In this document: positions 7,029 to 15,700 of the stretch, piece by piece
Position numbering within the stretch: position 1 is the first letter of the stretch
Layout: every line of letters begins with the position of its first letter
Source of the DNA: CAYMSF01 sp964392985
GTDB taxonomy: Bacteria > Verrucomicrobiota > Lentisphaeria > Victivallales > Victivallaceae
Direction: 5' to 3'
Assembly (NCBI GenBank): GCA_964392985.1
Contig: CAYMSF010000066.1
Coordinates: 1-19,065, forward strand
Length of the DNA: 19,065 bases
Notes under the pieces: generated by a model
What the model was told of the DNA's origin: nothing
The model's input: only the letters and a program-made list of their open reading frames with translations
The model's database searches: none
Made by a program: the position numbers and the translations under genes

Positions 7029-7956
7029 GTTGATTGAATTGTTTAAAAAAGGCGGAAAACGCTGTCATCTAATCGGTACCGCTGAAAATGGCGTCATTGC
7101 CGGTCTTGACTTGGAAGGGCGCCTCTACACCGTAATGAATGGCGTCGTAATGAACCGGGTGAACCCTGCCGCCATCCTTGGCATAACTACCCGTTCCGGA
7201 TACTTGAATCCCGGTGGCGATGGTTTGTGGCCGGCGCCGGAAGGTACCTGCCTCGGTTATCAATATGGAACCGGCAGTTGGCGTGTTCCGCCGGGACTTA
7301 CCGGAGCCAGGTTTTTAGTTATCGAACAAACTTCAAACCGGGCACGAATCGAAGCTGAAATAGACCTTGTCAACGCCTCCGGATTTGGCGTTCCGGTAAT
7401 TTTCAGCCGGGATATTGCGGTAGTATCAGACCACGGTTGTCTTACTGTAAAAGTTATTGAATCAATTCAGTATGCCGGCGCGAAAACTCTTAATCGCGAA
7501 GATTGCATGATTGCGCCGTGGACGCTTTGCCAGTTTGACTGCGGTCCCGGTTGCGAAGTAGTATTCCCCGCAGTCGCAGACGGGGAAATCTGGGATTTAT
7601 ACGATCCCAGTGATAATTGCCGTTGCGTTGAAAATGGCCTGGTGCATACCAGAACCGATGCATCACAACGCTATCAGATTGGACTCGGTGAATCCGTCCC
7701 TTGGATTGAACTTATCCTGCCGGATAAAAAAATGAAAATTAAACGATTCGCATCAAAACTGCCGGCAAATATGGATTATATTGATATCGCGGATGTCTCT
7801 CCAGCGACAAAACCTTCAAATAAAAGAACACGGTACAGTGTGTACAGTGACATGAACGGTTTTATGGAGATTGAGGCTGTCGGAGGTTGTCCTCCCGTGC
7901 TTGAACCCGGCGCGGTTTTGCCGGTAGAAGTTATAACGGAATATCGCAAGATTTAA
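7015..7956 (+). CDS. Mutarotase-fold-like protein of unknown function (DUF4380-like)
   Basis: The 313-residue product has no signal peptide or membrane segment. The beta-rich pattern and the motif GGDGLWPAPEG (residues 67-77), followed by the W.VPPGL segment, recall DUF4380-type proteins with a galactose-mutarotase-like beta-sandwich. I cannot identify the catalytic His/Glu set of true aldose 1-epimerases, so enzymatic activity is not claimed. Such proteins commonly accompany glycoside-degrading genes and are thought to bind or isomerise sugars. ATG 7015 lies six bases after GGGGAGG (7002-7008), inside the end of the deacetylase gene; a TTG six bases upstream is less likely. It ends 10 bases before the next gene, so all belong to one operon. 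Confidence 0.65.
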   Translation: MNGNELIELFKKGGKRCHLIGTAENGVIAGLDLEGRLYTVMNGVVMNRVNPAAILGITTRSGYLNPGGDGLWPAPEGTCLGYQYGTGSWRVPPGLTGARFLVIEQTSNRARIEAEIDLVNASGFGVPVIFSRDIAVVSDHGCLTVKVIESIQYAGAKTLNREDCMIAPWTLCQFDCGPGCEVVFPAVADGEIWDLYDPSDNCRCVENGLVHTRTDASQRYQIGLGESVPWIELILPDKKMKIKRFASKLPANMDYIDIADVSPATKPSNKRTRYSVYSDMNGFMEIEAVGGCPPVLEPGAVLPVEVITEYRKI

Positions 7957-7966
7957 GGAGTTACCG

Positions 7967-10138
7967 ATGAGTATCAATGTTCTGCCATCGTCAGGAAAAT
8001 CCGTACAGGCTTTAGATTTTCCGCATTTCCCGACGCGTCTGCAAGCTGTTATCTGGCGTAACTGGGGGATGGTAACAATAGAAAAATTGGCCAAAGTGCT
8101 GATGGCGACGCCGGCACAGATTGAAGAACTTGCCTCCGGGATGGGGTTGCATAAAGACGACAGTCTCTGCCCGGTATGGCATGAACGCGGATATATCACC
8201 ATTATCCGGCGGAACTGGCATCTGCTGCCTTATGAACAAATACTCGAACTGCTGGAATGGACTCCGGATGAATTGGCTTTTGTACTTAAAGAAGACGACT
8301 TCCTGTGGCATAAACTAGGACATGTAAAACCTGAAACTGCCCCGGTTCATTATGCCCTGCTTACTGTAGATGAAATACGGCAGACTGCGGTACTTAAAAC
8401 AACGATTTCAAAATATTTTTCCGGAAATCATCTGGCGCAGGATAAACCCTTCGAATTTCTAAAACGATATGGTAATATTGCGAATAAAAACTCAGCCGGT
8501 GATGCACACCGCACCGGTTTGCGTATGACCTATTCCTATTCGGCGGTTTACGGTGATCCTTTTCTCAACGACAAACTTGATCCATACCCGGACGGCTTGC
8601 TCGCGGATTACGCCGCGGTCGGAGTCAATGCGGTATGGCTGCAGGGAACGCTTTACACTCTCGTACCGTGGATGGGCGAATCCAAATATTCTGAGGGCTG
8701 GCAGACTCGTCTTGTCAATCTCAGAAAATTGTGTAAAAAAGCGGAAAAATACGGGATTAAAGTCTATCTGTATCTGAATGAACCGCGTTCAATGCCTCCG
8801 GATTTTTTTGAGACGCATCCGGATTGGTGCGGAGCACCGTCCAGCGACGGTTTGAGCTTTACCTTATGTACCAGTAAGGCACCGGTGCTTAACGCTCTTA
8901 AAGATGGCATATCCGAATTGTTTCGCAATGTGCCGGAACTTGGCGGTTTATTTACCATTACCATGTCAGAAAACCTGACTAATTGCTGTTCCCGTCCGCA
9001 AGATTTAAGTGCTCCGTGTCCGTTGTGTTCAAAACGCGGTCATGCGGTCGTTGTTACTGAAGTCAATCAGGCGCTGGCAGAAGGTGCTCATTTGATAAAT
9101 CCTGAAGCCGATGTCATTGCATGGACATGGGCGTGGGCGCCGGAATGGGATGAACAGGCCGTGGCGTTAATGTCCAAAGATGTCAAATTAATGTGTGTCA
9201 GTGAAACCGCATTGCCCACCGATGCTATGGGCGTACCGGGTTCAGTGATTGATTATTCCATTTCAAAAGTCGGACCAGGACCAATTGCACTGAGATTATG
9301 GAAAAAAGCCGCGGAATGCGGAATTAAAACCGTTGCAAAAGTTCAGTTGAACAATACCTGGGAATGCTCTGCGGTTCCGTATATTCCGGTGCCGGGGTTA
9401 GTGGAGAAGCATCTACGCAATCTTGAAAATGCCGGTGTCACTGATTTGATGTTGAATTGGACCTTGGGCGGATTTCCCGGCGGCAATATGGAACTGCTGA
9501 AACTCTCGAAAGAAAAATCAGCCATAGAAAAATATGGTGGCGAAGCCGCAGTATTGGTATTGAAGGCATGGGCTTGTTTCGATCTTGCTTTCGTGGAATT
9601 TCCTTTGAATGCGACGCCGCAACTTTACACTGCGCCGCAGAATTTCGGTCCCATGAGTTTGCTTTTTGAAAAACCGACCGGTTACAAGGCGACCATGATT
9701 GGCTTCCCTTATGATGATCTCGCAACCTGGCGGGGAAATCATTATCCGGAAGATATTTTTGAAGAGCAATTCCGCAAATTAAGCACTGGTTGGGCGGATG
9801 GACTGGAACAATTAAAACTGGCACAGAAAAAAATAACTGTGGACAAAGTTGCGGCGCTGAATGATTTGATGAATGTGGCTGAGGCGGTCTATTGTCATTT
9901 TCGCAGCACTTATCTGCAAATCAGATTTGTCCGGATGCGCGATTCCGGCGAGAAAAATATTGTTCTCTGCATTCTCGATGAGGAAATTGAATTGGCAAGG
10001 CGGCTGATTGAGGTGGTGATGCGCGACTCACGCATCGGCTTTGAAGCCAGCAACCATTATTACTACACCGTTGCCGACTTGAAAGAAAAAATTCTCAATT
10101 GTGAATTTATCAAGGCCGGTATATTGGCGAAAAAATGA
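7967..10138 (+). CDS. Large TIM-barrel glycosidase-like protein with tandem helical N-terminal repeats
   Basis: This 723-residue protein has no signal peptide. Residues 30-57 and 81-108 are two copies of a helical unit with the pattern RNW....(I/Y)E.(L/I)..(V/L)L..TP...(E)L; the Arg-Asn-Trp and Thr-Pro positions repeat with a 51-residue offset. Then comes a TIM-barrel-like region (about 170-520): YSAVYGDPF, LLADYAAVGVNAVWLQGTLYTL, KAEKYGIKVYLYLNEPR, FTITMSENLTNC with Glu335, and a C-X2-C pair at Cys351/Cys354, then IAWTWAWAPEWDE. The remainder is helical. The layout resembles GH20-like or uncharacterised glycosidase relatives from PVC bacteria; Glu335 is a catalytic candidate. The exact family is not recognised. 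The start has a good ribosome-binding site (AAGGAGTTACCG). It is the last gene of the operon and is followed by a hairpin terminator. Confidence 0.75.
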   Translation: MSINVLPSSGKSVQALDFPHFPTRLQAVIWRNWGMVTIEKLAKVLMATPAQIEELASGMGLHKDDSLCPVWHERGYITIIRRNWHLLPYEQILELLEWTPDELAFVLKEDDFLWHKLGHVKPETAPVHYALLTVDEIRQTAVLKTTISKYFSGNHLAQDKPFEFLKRYGNIANKNSAGDAHRTGLRMTYSYSAVYGDPFLNDKLDPYPDGLLADYAAVGVNAVWLQGTLYTLVPWMGESKYSEGWQTRLVNLRKLCKKAEKYGIKVYLYLNEPRSMPPDFFETHPDWCGAPSSDGLSFTLCTSKAPVLNALKDGISELFRNVPELGGLFTITMSENLTNCCSRPQDLSAPCPLCSKRGHAVVVTEVNQALAEGAHLINPEADVIAWTWAWAPEWDEQAVALMSKDVKLMCVSETALPTDAMGVPGSVIDYSISKVGPGPIALRLWKKAAECGIKTVAKVQLNNTWECSAVPYIPVPGLVEKHLRNLENAGVTDLMLNWTLGGFPGGNMELLKLSKEKSAIEKYGGEAAVLVLKAWACFDLAFVEFPLNATPQLYTAPQNFGPMSLLFEKPTGYKATMIGFPYDDLATWRGNHYPEDIFEEQFRKLSTGWADGLEQLKLAQKKITVDKVAALNDLMNVAEAVYCHFRSTYLQIRFVRMRDSGEKNIVLCILDEEIELARRLIEVVMRDSRIGFEASNHYYYTVADLKEKILNCEFIKAGILAKK

Positions 10139-10141
10139 ATA

Positions 10142-10193
10142 TTGGCTATAAACCGTAGAACGATATGAATATCATTCCAGGATTTATAGCCAA
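10142..10193. terminator. Bidirectional hairpin terminator between convergent genes
   Basis: TTGGCTATAAA (10142-10152) and TTTATAGCCAA (10183-10193) are perfect 11-bp arms; a nested GATAT-GA-ATATC hairpin sits inside (10162-10173). The stem starts four bases after the stop of the glycosidase-like gene. On the minus strand the stem is followed by TATTCATTTTTT, a good T-rich tail, so it may serve best for the lipoprotein gene; on the plus strand the tail is poor. Confidence 0.6.
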
Positions 10194-10244
10194 AATCGTC
10201 GACAGAGAATCAATCAGGCGTCAATCAATGCTACCGGATTGGTA

Positions 10245-10571
10245 TTACTTTTGAAGCTTTTCCCCAGCTTTTTCTATGGCTGCGCCGGTTTTTTCCATTA
10301 CAACCCCGGTCTTGTCAACAACTTTGCCGGCAGCATCTTTTGTCGCTGCCACGGTTGCGGCTGCCGCATCCGATGTTTTATTGGCGACCTTTGCCGCCGC
10401 ATCTGATGTTTTGTCGGCGACGGTTGCAGCCGCATCTTTAGTATTATTCACTGCGGTATCTACTTTGGCGCCGGCTTTTTCGCCGGTACGGTCATTTTTA
10501 CCACAACCGGTCAAGGATAATGTTCCAACTACTGCAGCAATTCCCAGTACAATTAACACGTTAGTTTTCAT
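10245..10571 (-). CDS. Small lipoprotein with LEA-like amphipathic repeats
   Basis: The 108-residue protein has a signal peptide ending in the lipobox LTGC (lipidated Cys23), so it should be attached to the inner or outer membrane. The mature part is almost all Ala, Lys, Asp, Thr and Val in a roughly 11-residue rhythm (TKDAAATVADK, TSDAAAKVANK, TSDAAAATVAATK, then DAAGKVVDKTG). This predicts a long amphipathic helix resembling group 3 LEA or apolipoprotein-like proteins. Family members are often stress-related, but no specific function is known here. AAAGGTG precedes the start with suitable spacing. It is transcribed toward the four-gene operon and away from the efflux genes. The opposite strand is open for 123 codons only because of the biased repeat composition. 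Confidence 0.8.
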   Translation of the reverse strand: MKTNVLIVLGIAAVVGTLSLTGCGKNDRTGEKAGAKVDTAVNNTKDAAATVADKTSDAAAKVANKTSDAAAATVAATKDAAGKVVDKTGVVMEKTGAAIEKAGEKLQK

Positions 10572-10691
10572 AAATCTTACACCTTTTTTTGAAATTTATA
10601 TATCGCTTGTGTTTTTCCATTTTGCCGGTAAGAACAAATCTGGATAGAAACAGTTTGGGCAAAAGTAAGACAAACACCTCTCATTGTGTTT

Positions 10692-10700
10692 AGTATATCA
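10692..10700 (-). promoter_or_regulatory. Possible extended -10 promoter of the lipoprotein gene
   Basis: On the minus strand this reads TGATATACT, i.e. TG-N-TATACT, an extended -10 about 120 bases before the lipoprotein ATG. No strong -35 is visible. Confidence 0.3.
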
Positions 10701-10842
10701 CAAGTGCCGTTACAAAACGTTAAGACATTGATAACATATTTTACAATATTACATATCGTGCAATATAATTTATCATTAGGTGATGTTTCCGCGTAAAAAT
10801 GGTTTTGTTAAAAGTCGATGGAATAAAATTCTCACTTCCATA

Positions 10843-10896
10843 GCAAATAATTTTTCATAAAAAAATCATTATCATGGAACAATTTGATATAATCAG
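10843..10896 (+). repeat. Direct repeat copy 1 with extended -10 promoter
   Basis: This 54-bp element matches 16035-16087 at 51 of 54 aligned positions (two substitutions, one indel). Both begin GCAAATAATTTTTCATAAAA and end GGAACAATTTGATATAATCAG. The end contains TG-A-TATAAT (10885-10893), an extended -10, with an A/T-rich upstream part that could act as an UP element. It would drive the efflux genes. Confidence 0.8.
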
Positions 10897-10915
10897 TTGT
10901 CTGTAGCCCAAAGGG

Positions 10916-10941
10916 AGTATTTTAATAACCTTGAAAATACT
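10916..10941 (+). other. Hairpin in the efflux mRNA leader
   Basis: AGTATTTT (10916-10923) pairs with AAAATACT (10934-10941) around a 10-base loop. A third related segment, TAAAATACA, follows at about 10950-10959 and could compete for pairing. No T-run follows, so it is not an obvious terminator. Confidence 0.35.
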
Positions 10942-11040
10942 TCGTCGTGTAAAATACAACGAAAAATTCAGGTTAATGATAATCTCTACTGATGAAATTT
11001 AAAAGTGTGTCGATTCTTGTGATTATAGCGGCATAATTTA

Positions 11041-11064
11041 CTTGTAGAATTAGTAATTCACAAG
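11041..11064. other. Inverted repeat shortly before the efflux adaptor gene
   Basis: CTTGT-A-GAATTA-G-TAATTC-ACAAG forms an 11-bp interrupted palindrome with one bulged A, 45 bases before the ATG. It could be a leader hairpin or a binding site for a metal-responsive regulator. There is no T-run after it. Confidence 0.4.
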
Positions 11065-11108
11065 ATATTATAAAATTTAATGTAATACAAAATATATAAA
11101 GGTCATTT

Positions 11109-12761
11109 ATGAAGTTAAATTACGTGGTACCAGTGTCGATTAGATGCCGTGTGTATGTCGCTATTTTGTCTTTATACTTGCCCTGGTCTGTGACCTCTTT
11201 TGCTGCAGTGAACTGTGGTTCTCATGGTCAGAAGAAACCTGCGATTAATAAAGATTCTAACTTACAAGATGCTGAAATACACGGTGCGGAGGAAAAAGCC
11301 AAATCTCAAGTTGTTGATACGCATGGTGCGGAGGAAAAAGCCAAATCTCAAGTTGTTGATACGCATGGTGCGGAGGAAAAGGCCAAATCTCAAGTTGTTG
11401 ATACACATGGTGCGGAGGAAAAAAAGATATCTGAAGAAGCACCGGAAGTAATTTTTACTGCTGCCAATATTAAAAAACATGGCATTGAAATGGGGGAGGC
11501 TAAACCGGGGACGATATATAAAACTGTTGGTGGACCAGGGGAAATTCTTTTAAACGAGGACAAAGTGGCACATGTATCGCCCAAGGTTTCTGGTGTGGCT
11601 GTGAAAATTTTTAAAAGTCTGGGCGATAAAGTGTCTGAAGGTGAGATACTGGCAATTTTTGAAAGTGCAGCGTTAGGGGAGACTAAGATAGAATATTACA
11701 CCGCAAAAACCAAACTGGATTTGGCTAAGCTTGATTATGACAAGGACGAGAAAGTTTATAAGAATACAAAAACGCTTCTGGGCTTATTGAAAAGCGGACT
11801 GGAGCCGTCGGAAATAATAGCCCAAACAGAAAATAATCCGGTAGGAGAGGTTAAAACTAAATTGCTTACTGCGTATTCACAGCGTCGCCAACTGGAAGCA
11901 GCTCTCAGCCGTTCAGACAAACTGCAGAGCAAGGGCGTTGTCAGCGTTGCAGACCTGGAGTTGAAGAATAAGGAGTATCAAAGCGCCAATGCCGTATTTC
12001 GCGGGGCGGTTGAAGATGTCGAATTGGGAATAGAACAGACCATCTTGAAATCCCGTCGTGAACTTATGATCGCCGAAACGGCGATGTCAAACGCCGAAAG
12101 AAAGCTATATATGATCGGGCTCGGTAAAGAGGATATTGAGCAAATGGAGAAAAATAAGTTAGACAAGCATGTCTCCAGTTATCAATTGAAATCCCCTATC
12201 AGTGGCGTAATTATTGAACGACATCTTGCCAATGGCGAACAGGCGGATCAGGAAAATAATTGTTTTACTGTTGCCGACCTCTCATCACTCTGGTGTGACA
12301 TAAATCTTCGCCCGAAAGATTTAGTGGGGATTGCCAGGAACGGTAAAGCGATTATCCAATCAGATGCCGGTAATTTTACGGCTGAAATTACTACAGTTTC
12401 ACCCACAATTGAGGATAAAACACGAGCCGGATTTGTCAGGGTGACGATTAATAATCCAAATAATATTTTAAAACCCGGATTATTTGTTGACGGCAAGGTT
12501 ATAATCTCAAATACTGCGGTGAATATTGTCGTTCCGGTGGATGCTGTCCAGACGTTTGAAGGGAAAGAGGTAGTGTTCAAGCAGGGGTGCGAGGAAAATG
12601 AATTTGCCGTGCAGCCAATTACCCGGGGCATTTCAGATGATATGAATGTTGAAATCATTGACGGACTGAAGGCAGGCGACAAAATAGCCGTGAAGGGTGT
12701 TTTTTTAATCAAGGCGGAGTTTGCGAAAGGCAAAGCCGGCGGATGTGCGGACGCGCATTAA
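11109..12761 (+). CDS. CzcB/CusB-like periplasmic adaptor of a heavy-metal RND efflux pump
   Basis: The 550-residue membrane-fusion protein links the RND pump to an outer-membrane channel and may pass metal ions to the pump. It has an N-terminal signal sequence (hydrophobic at about 14-35) and a His/Glu/Lys-rich linker (about 37-106). This is followed by a lipoyl/barrel-sandwich half (HVSPKVSGVAVKIFKSLGDKVSEGE), a long alpha-hairpin coiled coil (about 195-350), the second half (YQLKSPISGVIIERHLANGEQADQ) and beta-barrel and membrane-proximal domains. The linker holds three exact 14-residue repeats HGAEEKAKSQVVDT plus partial copies, each giving one His. Such N-terminal His/acidic stretches occur in CzcB-type proteins and may bind metal. 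AAAGGT precedes the ATG. It is 35 bases before the pump gene, which it should share a transcript with. Confidence 0.9.
   Translation: MKLNYVVPVSIRCRVYVAILSLYLPWSVTSFAAVNCGSHGQKKPAINKDSNLQDAEIHGAEEKAKSQVVDTHGAEEKAKSQVVDTHGAEEKAKSQVVDTHGAEEKKISEEAPEVIFTAANIKKHGIEMGEAKPGTIYKTVGGPGEILLNEDKVAHVSPKVSGVAVKIFKSLGDKVSEGEILAIFESAALGETKIEYYTAKTKLDLAKLDYDKDEKVYKNTKTLLGLLKSGLEPSEIIAQTENNPVGEVKTKLLTAYSQRRQLEAALSRSDKLQSKGVVSVADLELKNKEYQSANAVFRGAVEDVELGIEQTILKSRRELMIAETAMSNAERKLYMIGLGKEDIEQMEKNKLDKHVSSYQLKSPISGVIIERHLANGEQADQENNCFTVADLSSLWCDINLRPKDLVGIARNGKAIIQSDAGNFTAEITTVSPTIEDKTRAGFVRVTINNPNNILKPGLFVDGKVIISNTAVNIVVPVDAVQTFEGKEVVFKQGCEENEFAVQPITRGISDDMNVEIIDGLKAGDKIAVKGVFLIKAEFAKGKAGGCADAH
11283..11425 (+). 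repeat. 42-bp in-frame tandem repeat (minisatellite) in the adaptor gene
   Basis: Three full 42-base units start at 11283, 11325 and 11367, and a fourth is broken off at about 11425. Units 1 and 2 are identical; unit 3 differs by single bases. Being a multiple of three, copy-number change would lengthen or shorten the linker without breaking the frame. The near-identity at DNA level indicates recent expansion. Confidence 0.95.
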
Positions 12762-12796
12762 TCATATAACCGTAAAACCAATCAGGCGAATAAATA

Positions 12797-15700
12797 ATGA
12801 CAGATAAACTGCTGAGTTTTTCCATAAAGTACCGTTGGATGATGGTATTCTGCGCGTTGGGTATCATCTTTCTTGGTATTTACGACTTTAACAAACTGCC
12901 AATTGATGCGGTCCCTGACTTTACCAACAAACAGGTTCAAATCAACACTGCGGTGACCGGATTGTCTCCAGTTGAGATTGAAAAACAGATAACCTGTCCC
13001 ATTGAATGGGCGGTGCAGGGGGTGCCGGGTATTGAGGAAATAAGGTCTACTTCCTTTTACGGTGTCTCACAGGTAACCGCTATTTTCAAAGATGATGTTG
13101 ACATATACCGGGCCAGACAGCTTCTCAGTGAACGCCTTACTCAGGCGAAAGAAGATCTTCCAGCTTCGGTCGGGGCGCCTTTTCTTGGGCCGATTTGGAC
13201 CGGGCTCGGCGAAATATTCTTTTGGAGCGTTGAGGCTATTGGCCCCAAAACTGACGGAACGCAATACTCCACGACCGAACTCCGGGTAATACAAGATTGG
13301 ATTATTAAACCGCAGATGCGGGGAATTCCGGGACTGGCTGAGGTGAACACCATTGGCGGCTTTGAAAGACAGTACCTGGTTGTACCGGATACGATGAAAC
13401 TACTGGCATACGGGCTGACTTTTAGAAATGTTTTAGATGCACTGGCAACTAATAACGCCAATGTCGGGGGCGGTTATATTGAGCATAAAGGCGAACAGTA
13501 TCTCATAAGGTCAACAGGACTTGTTCAAAATGAAGAAGACATCAGAAATATAAAACTGGGAGCCCACCACGGAACTCCGGTGTATGTGAAAGATGTGGCC
13601 GAAGTCACTAAAGGCGGAAATTTGCGGACTGGTGCGGCTACTAAAAATGGCGACGAGGTTGTTCTCGGCTCTGCAATCCTCCTAAGCGGGGAAAACAGCC
13701 GTGTTGTCTCGGGTCGTGTTGCTGACAAAATAAAGTCGGTCAATAAAACACTGCCTGAAAATGTCGAGATTAAAACTCTTTATGACAGGTCTTATTTGGT
13801 GGACGCAACCCTGAAAACCGTCAAAAATAATCTGTTGGAGGGGGCGGTGCTTGTTGTTGCGGTGCTCTTTTTCATGCTCGGCAATATCCGGGCGGCAATG
13901 ATTGTCGCTTGCGTCATTCCTCTGTCAATGTGCATGGCTGTTACCGGGATGGTTCACAGTAAAATAAGCGGCAATCTGATGAGTCTTGGCGCTATTGACT
14001 TCGGGATAATCGTTGACGGCGCGGTGGTAATGATTGAGAATATTGTCCGCAGATTTTCCGAGAAGAAATCTGAGCTGGGACGCAATTTAAATGTCACCGA
14101 AAGACTTGACTTAAGCTATTCTGCCGCCTCGGAAGTCGCTAAGCCGACGGTTTTCGGTGTCGCCATTATTATGATTGTTTATCTGCCCGTCTTGACTCTC
14201 TCTGGAATTGAGGGAAAAATGTTCACTCCGATGGCCCAGGTGGTACTCTTGGCGCTTGGCGGTGCACTGGTTATGGCATTCACGGTAATTCCTGCGCTTG
14301 CGGCTATTCTGCTTGGCGGCGGTAAAACAGCAAAGTATGAAGAAAAGTTCAATCTCATCTTAAAGAAACGCTACAGCCACCTGCTTAACCTGGTATTTGC
14401 CAATAAAATTAAAGTTACAGTTTCCGCCATGGTGATTCTTGTACTCTCTTTTCTCCTGTTTCTTCGACTCGGCTCGGAGTTCACGCCCCGATTGAATGAG
14501 GGAGCCATTGCGATTCAGCCGTCTCGAATACCGAGTATCTCGCTGACTGAAAGTATCAGGCTTCAGTGTGAAGTCGAGAAAGAACTGGTGAAAAACTTTC
14601 CTGACGAGATTGAGGGAATATTCGCACGAACAGGAACTTCTGAGGTTGTTACAGATGTCTGCGGGCAGGATGTATCTGATGCCTTTATAACATTAAAACC
14701 CAAAAGCGGTTGGAAAAAAGCTAAATCACAGGAAGAGCTTGTCGCGGCAATGCAAAAAGTGACGGCAGGAATTCCCGGTCAGAACTATGAGTTCAGTCAG
14801 CCTATTGAACTGAGAATGAACGAGCTCATATCAGGCGTTCGCAGTGATTTGGCGGTAAAAATCTATGGCGAGGAATTGGACAAAATTACGGAGATTGCGA
14901 CTCGCGCCGCTAAAATTCTTGAGAAAATAAAAGGAGCGCAGGATATTAAGGTCGAGCAGGCTGCCGGAATGCCATTCCTCACCATTGAGGTGGATAGAAT
15001 GGCGATTGCAAGATATGGTTTGAATGTTAAAGATGTGCAGGACGTGATTGAAATCGCCATTGGAGGCGCTAAGGCCGGAGAAGTAATGCTCGGCGACAGC
15101 CGTTTTGATTTAGTGGTCAGGCTTCCGGATATTCGCCGGATTGATATTGATTTTTTGAAGAAGCTGCCTATTCCGCTTGCAGGCACGGAGATTGATAGTA
15201 AAAATGTGCTGCCGTCATCCAAAAAGACCAATCTGCTGCCTTATGTAACCCTTTCCGAGCTTGCAAAAGTAACGATGGCGGAGGGGCCGAGACTCATAAA
15301 ACGCGAGGACGGCAAGCGTCGGGTCGTTGTCCAATGTAATGTACGGGGACGCGATCTCGGCGGTTTTGTTAATGAAGCCCAGAAAAAAATAGAAACGGAA
15401 TTGGGGCGGTTGCCAGACGGCTACTGGATTGGCTGGGGTGGTCAGTTTGAAAATCTTATCGCGGCGAAGAATCGGCTTTATGTAGTAGTTCCACTTGCTA
15501 TGGGACTTATCTTTGTCCTGCTTTTCGCCACCTTCGGCAATTTTAAGTCCGCGTTGCTTGTTTTTACCGGGGTTCCTTTTTCACTTACCGGAGGAATTTT
15601 TGCCTTGTGGGTGATGGGAATGAACTTCTCCGTTTCTGCCGCCATTGGCTTTATTGCTCTTTCTGGAATAGCAGTTTTGAACGGTGTGGTGATGATGACT

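Larger units (their letters stand above)
10572..11108. other. Intergenic region between lipoprotein and efflux genes
   Basis: These 537 bases hold promoter material for two divergent genes and no convincing coding region. Contents: an extended -10 for the minus strand (10692-10700), the first copy of a 54-bp repeat with an extended -10 for the plus strand (10843-10896), a hairpin AGTATTTT/AAAATACT (10916-10941), and a hairpin CTTGT-GAATT/AATTC-ACAAG (11041-11064). The efflux mRNA would have a leader of about 210 bases. Confidence 0.55.

Noticed and set aside
10276..10647. Plus-strand 123-codon frame opposite the lipoprotein gene
   Set aside because: It is a product of the repetitive alanine-rich codon pattern of the minus-strand gene; it has no ribosome-binding site or family features.
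10871..10890. Sigma-54-like TGGAAC...TTGAT in the repeat
   Set aside because: The spacing between the two halves is too short and the GC elements are missing; the extended -10 explains it better.
11283..11425. Tandem repeat considered as a CRISPR-like array
   Set aside because: Units are contiguous without spacers, lie inside a reading frame and encode protein repeats.
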